Positions 5,263 to 9,577 of a stretch of 9,577 nucleotides of DNA are shown here, piece after piece. How positions within the stretch are numbered: position 1 is the first letter of the stretch; every line of letters starts with the position of its first letter. This stretch comes from Oribacterium sp. Its GTDB lineage: Bacteria > Bacillota_A > Clostridia > Lachnospirales > Lachnospiraceae. The translations under genes and the position numbers were made by a program. A model generated the notes under the pieces. That model ran no database searches. It had not been told where the DNA came from and worked only from the letters and a program-made list of their open reading frames with translations. The stretch is taken from positions 1 through 9,577 of the forward strand of contig JAGAXP010000246.1 in NCBI GenBank assembly GCA_017940955.1, given 5' to 3'.

Positions 5263-6975
5263 TTATCCTGCAAAAATTATTCCGGAGAAGGCCTCTTCGA
5301 TGTCGATGCCATTTACGGTATGAGGCCAGTCTGAAGTATCAACATTGATCCTTGCATACTTTCCGTCGGGGGTACGGGCATCAACCCAATTAATCTCATC
5401 TGTACGTACAAGTGTGAGCTTTGTCTTTTCGGGGAGCTCTGTTTCGGTACCGTTATCGCTGCAGTCCTCTGTGAGCTCGTCCATTACACTGAGCTTGAGG
5501 GGCTTGTTGAGGGTAAGCTCAAAATCATTGTTGATCCACCATGCGTCGGTAAGCGGAACAGGCTTTCCGTCAGCGTCCATCTTGTAATGGCGGAATATAC
5601 CGTAGGTGCTTAAAAGACCTCCTCTGGAGGACATGATGAAATCAGAAGGATCAACAGGCTTTACATCGTAGAAAGCTTCTTCCGTGAAATCACCGACCTT
5701 TTTGATCTCGGAACCGTTAACGTCATAAATCTGGGTGATATGCCAGTCGTTGTCAGAACTCATATCAAGATAGATGTAAGCATTACCGTCTTTCTCAAGG
5801 ATATAGGCACGCATACCGTAAATGCTTTCAAGTTTCTCTGTATACTCCTTGCCGTCCAGGCTCATGTTGAGGTTGTATTCTGAAGCATACTCAGCATCTC
5901 CTATGGGCTCAAGATAATTTACAGTAATTGATTTCTTTGTACCATCTCCTGTTTCAAATGAGAAAGGAGCGTCCAAACCGATCTCGGCAGCATAGTCCTT
6001 AGTTGTCTTCAGGTACTTCTCATTAAGGAAGTCAGCCGAGTCAGTATAATACAGTGAAACGAACTCAGGTCCGTAGGCATAGGCAGTGATGTCATAAGCT
6101 GAAAATACTGTAACCAATGCATCGTGTGTCATGTAGAACTGAAGATTTATATCATCTTTTCCGTCATACATATCGCTGATGGCGGTCTTGAGATCATCTA
6201 CAACGAGGCCTTCCTCGATATCGGGATATTCTGCGTGGAGTTGTTTGTCAACGGCATCAATGAAGGCATCCTTATCTGTAACAACATCCGAAATCTTGAG
6301 TACCTCACCGGTTTTGGGATCCACATTAAATCCGGTGATGACGGTGTTGCCATGAGGGCCTCCCATAAAGGAATAGGTTGACTCGGATACACTGAAAATG
6401 TTTGAATCAGAGCGCTCGATGGAAGCGTCCATATCTATAGAATAGGAGTATCCATAGTTGTCGGTTTCCTTGAAACGGGGATCCTCCTCGGCAAGTTCTT
6501 TTCCTGATTCTATTTCGGATTTGAAGTCATCGGCCGTCTTCTTGTTGTAGGTGTCTACAGCTTTTGCAAGCTCAGGATACCCGGCGTCTTTCTTGACGAA
6601 GGTTCCGTTCTCGTAAGATCCGAGAATTATTTCCGGGTAGTAGCCTCCGACCAGATATCTTTGGTCAGAATCTGAATAAACATTGTCATAGCTTGTATCT
6701 ATGGTGGCATTTATAAGCTGCACATCTCCGGCTTCTTCAGCAGCAGCCTCGGCAGCTTCGGAGGCAGTTTCCTGAGATGCTTCCGAAGCGGAAGTCGTTT
6801 CTGCTTCTTTCGACTCTGCTTCCTTTGCCTCAGTTGATTTGCCTGCAGTAGTTTCAGCCGCAGTTGTTGCCGGTGCTTCAGATGAGCTGTTGCCTGCTGT
6901 TGTTCCGCCACAGCCTGACATCAAAAGCGCTGCAGAAATTACAAGAGCTGACATTTTTTCGATATTTCTTTTCAT
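5263..6975 (-). CDS. DUF3298/RsiV-like lipoprotein, function unknown
   Basis: 570 residues from ATG 6973-6975, which has GGAGG 5 nt upstream; a longer frame from 7014 has no comparable site. The signal peptide ends in LLMSGC (lipobox Cys22). A linker made almost only of Ala, Ser, Thr, Glu and Lys covers about residues 24-82. The central part carries the DUF3298-type pattern: FMGGPHGN (204-211), GFNVDPKTGEVLKISDV just after it, and LQFYMTHDALVTVFSAYDITAYAYG (about 278-302). This family includes the C-terminal domain of the anti-sigma factor RsiV, but there is no transmembrane anti-sigma region here. The last ~240 residues are not recognised; the very C-terminus (KLTLVRTDEINWVDARTPDG) looks like an SH3b-type beta domain. 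Monocistronic, with its own terminator. Probably a surface lipoprotein binding wall or a ligand; role not known. It has no shortage of Met, unlike the neighbouring operon. Confidence 0.8.
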   Translation of the reverse strand: MKRNIEKMSALVISAALLMSGCGGTTAGNSSSEAPATTAAETTAGKSTEAKEAESKEAETTSASEASQETASEAAEAAAEEAGDVQLINATIDTSYDNVYSDSDQRYLVGGYYPEIILGSYENGTFVKKDAGYPELAKAVDTYNKKTADDFKSEIESGKELAEEDPRFKETDNYGYSYSIDMDASIERSDSNIFSVSESTYSFMGGPHGNTVITGFNVDPKTGEVLKISDVVTDKDAFIDAVDKQLHAEYPDIEEGLVVDDLKTAISDMYDGKDDINLQFYMTHDALVTVFSAYDITAYAYGPEFVSLYYTDSADFLNEKYLKTTKDYAAEIGLDAPFSFETGDGTKKSITVNYLEPIGDAEYASEYNLNMSLDGKEYTEKLESIYGMRAYILEKDGNAYIYLDMSSDNDWHITQIYDVNGSEIKKVGDFTEEAFYDVKPVDPSDFIMSSRGGLLSTYGIFRHYKMDADGKPVPLTDAWWINNDFELTLNKPLKLSVMDELTEDCSDNGTETELPEKTKLTLVRTDEINWVDARTPDGKYARINVDTSDWPHTVNGIDIEEAFSGIIFAG

Positions 6976-7028
6976 AATTACCTCCGTTCTATTTCTTTTC
7001 CTCTCGATGATCAAAAGTCACCATATTT

Positions 7029-7034
7029 ACTATA
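7029..7034 (-). promoter_or_regulatory. Candidate -10 element of the lipoprotein gene
   Basis: TATAGT on the minus strand, about 54 nt before the ATG, lies in the gap after the chemotaxis operon terminators. No good -35 is seen at the right distance, so this is tentative. Confidence 0.25.
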
Positions 7035-7111
7035 CCATTAAGGCGGGATAAGAGAAATAACAGAGTTAAGTATTTTCCGCAGAATGCGTCCCCCTGGTCC
7101 ATACACTACAA

Positions 7112-7135
7112 AAGCCCGCCTGGGGAGGCGGGCTT
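7112..7135 (-). terminator. Rho-independent terminator of the FIST-MCP operon (distal)
   Basis: AAGCCCGCCT (7112-7121) and AGGCGGGCTT (7126-7135) form a perfect, GC-rich 10-bp stem with a 4-base loop. On the minus strand it continues into TTTTG. It is the main terminator behind the chemotaxis gene. Confidence 0.9.
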
Positions 7136-7159
7136 ACAAAAGAAGGGGTATAAAGGAAA

Positions 7160-7177
7160 GGACATTAGGGAATGTCC
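7160..7177 (-). terminator. Proximal terminator hairpin behind the MCP gene
   Basis: GGACATT (7160-7166) and AATGTCC (7171-7177) form a perfect 7-bp stem with a 4-base loop, only 6 nt after the MCP stop codon. On the minus strand TTTCCTTTAT follows. It is weaker than the hairpin at 7112-7135; together they make a tandem terminator. Confidence 0.6.
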
Positions 7178-7183
7178 GCTTTA

Positions 7184-8143
7184 TCAGCGTCTGATCTTTC
7201 GGATCATCGGATCGATCTGCTCGAGAGCATTGTTCAGATCCTCAAATACGAAACCTTTCTTTGTGATGTTGGTCATCATATGCTGGATATCGCTGTCAAC
7301 CTTGTCATAGTAAACTGTGGAATCTGCGACAGTTGAGGAAACCATGTTCATGTTATTGTTGCAGTCATCAAATACCTGGAGCATTTCCTTGTTGCCGTTT
7401 TCAATATCTTCGGAAACAGCGCTAATGCTCTCCACTACAGCATCTGTCTCGTTAACCTGATTCTGTGAATCTGTGATTGCGGTTCTTGTATTTATGATGG
7501 CATCCTTAAGCTTCAGGTTGTTGGAGTTAAGGCTATGCATGCTGCTGTCAATGGAGCCTACGATATCCTGGATGTTCTTGGACAGCTTATTAACTTCTGT
7601 GGCAACAACTGCGAAGCCCTTTCCTGCCTGACCTGCACGGGCTGCCTCGATGGAAGCATTGATGGCAAGAAGGTTTGTCTGGCTGGCAATCCTGTTGATG
7701 GCACTGACATTCTTGGAAATGTCGGCAAAGCTTTTCTGGAACTCTTCAAATACCTGCTCAACAGCGGAAATGGTCTCGTAAACATCATTGGACTTCTCCC
7801 GTACCATATTCATGCTGTTGTGGGATTCCAGAACAGTGGATTCCATCTTGGATATGATGGATTCAAAACGGTCAACTATTTCCTGTACTCTTGAGAACTG
7901 AGCCTGAAAATCTGTAACAGAATTTGTGATATCCTCGGATTTCTGACGAACTGCATCAAAGGAATACTTGATACCCTTGAGCTCGTCGGAGGTCCTGATC
8001 TCTTCCTGCTGCAAAAGATTCTTTTGCTTTAAAGCATATTCACCTATGGCTCTTAAGCCTTCAAGCTCATGCTTCAGAGAAGCGTCCGAAGCATTTGCGT
8101 TGGATGTCATATTATCTTCCTGGTTCTTTCCGAATAAAAACAT
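7184..8143 (-). CDS. Soluble methyl-accepting chemotaxis protein (no membrane or ligand domain)
   Basis: 319 residues. No transmembrane segment and no sensor domain, so it is cytoplasmic and must take its input from a partner. Predicted coiled coil runs from about residue 25 to 290. The kinase-control hairpin tip lies at 151-184 ([20 protein letters not shown], then [14 protein letters not shown]), which would contact CheA and CheW; the usual Glu after AARAG is Gln here. There is no C-terminal CheR-tethering pentapeptide. The ATG at 8141-8143 has AAGGAGA 8 nt upstream. It starts 15 nt after the FIST gene stop, so the two are almost certainly translated together and the FIST protein is the obvious candidate sensor. 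Gln/Glu pairs that could serve as methylation sites are present but not assigned. Confidence 0.92.
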   Translation of the reverse strand: MFLFGKNQEDNMTSNANASDASLKHELEGLRAIGEYALKQKNLLQQEEIRTSDELKGIKYSFDAVRQKSEDITNSVTDFQAQFSRVQEIVDRFESIISKMESTVLESHNSMNMVREKSNDVYETISAVEQVFEEFQKSFADISKNVSAINRIASQTNLLAINASIEAARAGQAGKGFAVVATEVNKLSKNIQDIVGSIDSSMHSLNSNNLKLKDAIINTRTAITDSQNQVNETDAVVESISAVSEDIENGNKEMLQVFDDCNNNMNMVSSTVADSTVYYDKVDSDIQHMMTNITKKGFVFEDLNNALEQIDPMIRKIRR

Positions 8144-8158
8144 CGTACACTCTCCTTA

Positions 8159-9253
8159 TCATTCAAATACAGCAACGACCATGGTCTGGTTTACATGCTG
8201 ATTGTCAAACTGTTCGCCACCGCCAATGTTTCCGACAGATGGTCCAAGGGTTGCCATATTCGAAAGCAACGTGTTGTAATATCCGTTGCCGGTAAACAGC
8301 AGGTATCTGTAAATACAGTTTATAGATAACAGCAGCGCAGGATTAGGAATTTCGCTCAATATCTTTTCCCGGGTTGCCTTATTGATGGCATCAAAATCGT
8401 TGAGCTTCAGGATGCTGACAGAGTCATTGACATTAAGTCTCTTATAGAAGGTGAGTCCGCCATTTGGAAGAGGATCCTTCTGGGAAGCGATGAATACCTT
8501 ATCTCCTACCAGTCGTCCGAAAGGATGCTCCAGAGTATTGTCGATGACCTTGTCAACAGGAACACCCATTTCCTGACTGTAAACCTCTGCAATAGGCTTG
8601 TGGTCGACCTCATAGACAGCCTTTTGTGAAAGGTCTGCCTTGGTGACGATATGAGTCGGATGTCCTTCCATAGGACCATAGATATTCTCGGAATACACCT
8701 TAACTTTGCCGTTGGTGTTCTTTATAAACATATATGCGCAGGCATCGGGATAAAGCTGGCCGTTTACAGTGACGGCAGCGGTTGCGGTTGCCGCATAGCC
8801 AAGCTCTGTTCCTCCCACCAGGTGAATGCCGCTGTCTCCAAGGGCCATATTTATGGTGGTGGTGAGACGCTCCTCGTCATTGGTGCAGTACTCGAGGAGA
8901 ATGGTATTGTCACGGCTGCCGTTGACGATGCTCATACTCTCCTTAATGTTTACAATGTCCATTGCAGGACAGGTAGAGAGATTTCTCACAACGCCGGCAT
9001 GGACAACAGCCTCTCCGGTAAATGCGGTTACGATGAGGTTATGATCTGAGGACTGGGCATTGTAATAGTTGGTGCCGCTAACTCCGATGGACTGGGCATG
9101 GGGGTATTTCTTCTTTAATAACGCTGAAATATCCTGAAGTCTATCATGATCTGTCATGATGATGAGACCGATAGGATCTGATATCCCACCTGTGGCTTCC
9201 TCTACAGCTGCTCTGATATCGCGATTCATACTGTAGCCTACTTTACTTTGCAT
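8159..9253 (-). CDS. FIST-domain sensory protein (FIST_N plus FIST_C)
   Basis: 364 residues, cytoplasmic, no signal peptide. The N-terminal FIST part covers about residues 25-210 (SIGVSGTNYYNAQSSDHNLIV near 55-75, HLVGGTELGYAAT near 144-156). The FIST_C part covers about 215-350 and ends in GNIGGGEQFDNQHVNQTMVV, the G-E-x-x...N-x-T signature of the family. FIST domains are known as small-ligand sensors of signal transduction and were proposed from gene neighbourhoods to bind amino acids. Here the following gene is an MCP without any sensor, which fits a two-part cytoplasmic chemoreceptor. The ATG at 9251-9253 has AGGAGG 5 nt upstream. Next to it, although in a separate transcription unit, is an amino acid transporter operon. 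Confidence 0.9.
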   Translation of the reverse strand: MQSKVGYSMNRDIRAAVEEATGGISDPIGLIIMTDHDRLQDISALLKKKYPHAQSIGVSGTNYYNAQSSDHNLIVTAFTGEAVVHAGVVRNLSTCPAMDIVNIKESMSIVNGSRDNTILLEYCTNDEERLTTTINMALGDSGIHLVGGTELGYAATATAAVTVNGQLYPDACAYMFIKNTNGKVKVYSENIYGPMEGHPTHIVTKADLSQKAVYEVDHKPIAEVYSQEMGVPVDKVIDNTLEHPFGRLVGDKVFIASQKDPLPNGGLTFYKRLNVNDSVSILKLNDFDAINKATREKILSEIPNPALLLSINCIYRYLLFTGNGYYNTLLSNMATLGPSVGNIGGGEQFDNQHVNQTMVVAVFE

Positions 9254-9276
9254 AAGTACCTCCTGTTTCCTGGGTA

Positions 9277-9302
9277 ATATCGTTATATTTTAATGAAAAT
9301 TA
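9277..9302 (-). promoter_or_regulatory. Sigma-D (sigma-28)-like promoter of the FIST-MCP operon
   Basis: On the minus strand TAAT (9302-9299), 15 bp, then ACGATAT (9283-9277). The B. subtilis SigD consensus is TAAA-N15-CCGATAT, so there is one mismatch in each box at exact spacing. Control by the motility sigma factor would suit a chemoreceptor operon. An overlapping sigma-A reading also exists (9284-9312). Confidence 0.45.
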
Positions 9303-9312
9303 CTGATTTCAA
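9284..9312 (-). promoter_or_regulatory. Alternative sigma-A promoter of the FIST-MCP operon
   Basis: TTGAAA (9312-9307), a 17-bp spacer and AATATA (9289-9284) on the minus strand. The -10 is imperfect (TATAAC is shifted by 2). It overlaps the sigma-D-like site, so at most one of the two may be the main promoter. Confidence 0.4.
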
Positions 9313-9383
9313 AATGCTGTCCCTCTCTTTATCGACGCTTTCTGAAAAAATAATACCTTTTTAAGAAAAAAAGGATTGGAAAA

Positions 9384-9483
9384 AGGGTCTCCAAAGTTGT
9401 TTGGGGTCTGACTTCAATGGGGGCTAACATTGGGGGCAATGTTTAGGGTCTAACTTTGGGGTCTGAGATTGGGGTCTGAAATA
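9384..9483. repeat. Degenerate 13-bp tandem repeat, consensus GGGGTCTAACATT
   Basis: G-rich units begin at 9384, 9403, 9419, 9432, 9445, 9458 and 9471. The last five are spaced by exactly 13 bp, the earlier gaps are 19 and 16. Best-conserved part is GGGGTCT followed by GA or AA. Two middle units form a perfect 7-bp hairpin, AACATTG (9426-9432) with CAATGTT (9437-9443). On the other strand the unit reads TCAGACCCCAA, like half of a GGGGTCTGACCCC REP sequence. No gene lies between 9254 and 9577. Confidence 0.65.
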
Positions 9484-9503
9484 CGTTTTTTAATTAAATT
9501 TAT

Positions 9504-9543
9504 AAGAAGAGGAGATCTCTGTTTTTAGAGACCTCCTCTTCTT
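9504..9543. terminator. Long stem-loop terminator at the right end
   Basis: AAGAAGAGGAG (9504-9514) pairs with CTCCTCTTCTT (9533-9543), and TCTCT (9516-9520) with AGAGA (9527-9531), around a 6-nt loop. The single mismatch (A-C on plus) is a G-U pair on minus, giving 17 pairs. A short T run follows on the plus strand; on the minus side the tail is AT-rich. It probably ends a minus-strand gene lying beyond 9577. Confidence 0.7.
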
Positions 9544-9577
9544 TTTGGCGTCTTGCGCCCACTACCTCCCGGATCTA

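Noticed and set aside
9384..9483. CRISPR array
   Set aside because: The 13-bp period with degenerate units has no room for spacers, and no cas gene is near.
9525..9577. A minus-strand frame open at the right edge, ending DPGGSGRKTPKRRGGL before TAA
   Set aside because: It could be the C-terminus of a gene beyond the window, but only 17 codons are visible and its end overlaps the terminator stem, so coding cannot be supported.

Overview
The window looks like a piece of a low-to-mid GC Gram-positive chromosome, most probably a Lachnospiraceae-type clostridium (Butyrivibrio or Pseudobutyrivibrio-like). The reasons are strong AGGAGG-type ribosome binding sites, lipoprotein signal peptides, a sigma-A promoter of Firmicute type, and the protein families present. 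This is an inference from style; no taxonomic marker gene is present. Every gene I can support lies on the minus strand, so the window is best read from right to left.

Right end (about 9254-9577): a stem-loop, a degenerate 13-bp tandem repeat, and a promoter region with overlapping sigma-D-like and sigma-A-like elements. These precede a two-gene operon encoding a FIST-domain sensor protein and a soluble methyl-accepting chemotaxis protein, followed by two terminator hairpins. Next comes a single gene for a DUF3298/RsiV-like lipoprotein of unknown role (5263-6975), with an inverted repeat and a terminator behind it.

Centre and left (about 436-5121): a polar-amino-acid ABC transporter operon with gene order binding lipoprotein, UroD-family protein, permease, permease, ATPase. 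The UroD-family protein has the H-x-C...C zinc signature of corrinoid-linked thiol methyltransferases rather than of haem synthesis. The operon is preceded by a leader that I consider the best find here. It has a consensus promoter, a good ribosome binding site, a 34-codon ORF containing the run EMCMYCMCF, a rho-independent terminator, and a segment overlapping the ORF that can pair with the 5' arm of that terminator. This is the layout of a ribosome-mediated attenuator reading Cys and Met codons.

Three independent observations point to sulfur amino acids as the theme of the operon. The leader is rich in Cys and Met codons. The mature binding protein has no Met and only its lipid-anchor Cys, and the UroD-like protein has two Met and only its two presumed zinc-ligand Cys. 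Behind the ATPase gene lie two gene relics: the last ~31 codons of a cysteine synthase (CysK) and the first ~19 codons of a MalY/PatB C-S lyase. The sequence does not show which sulfur compound is imported (cystine, methionine or an S-methylated derivative).
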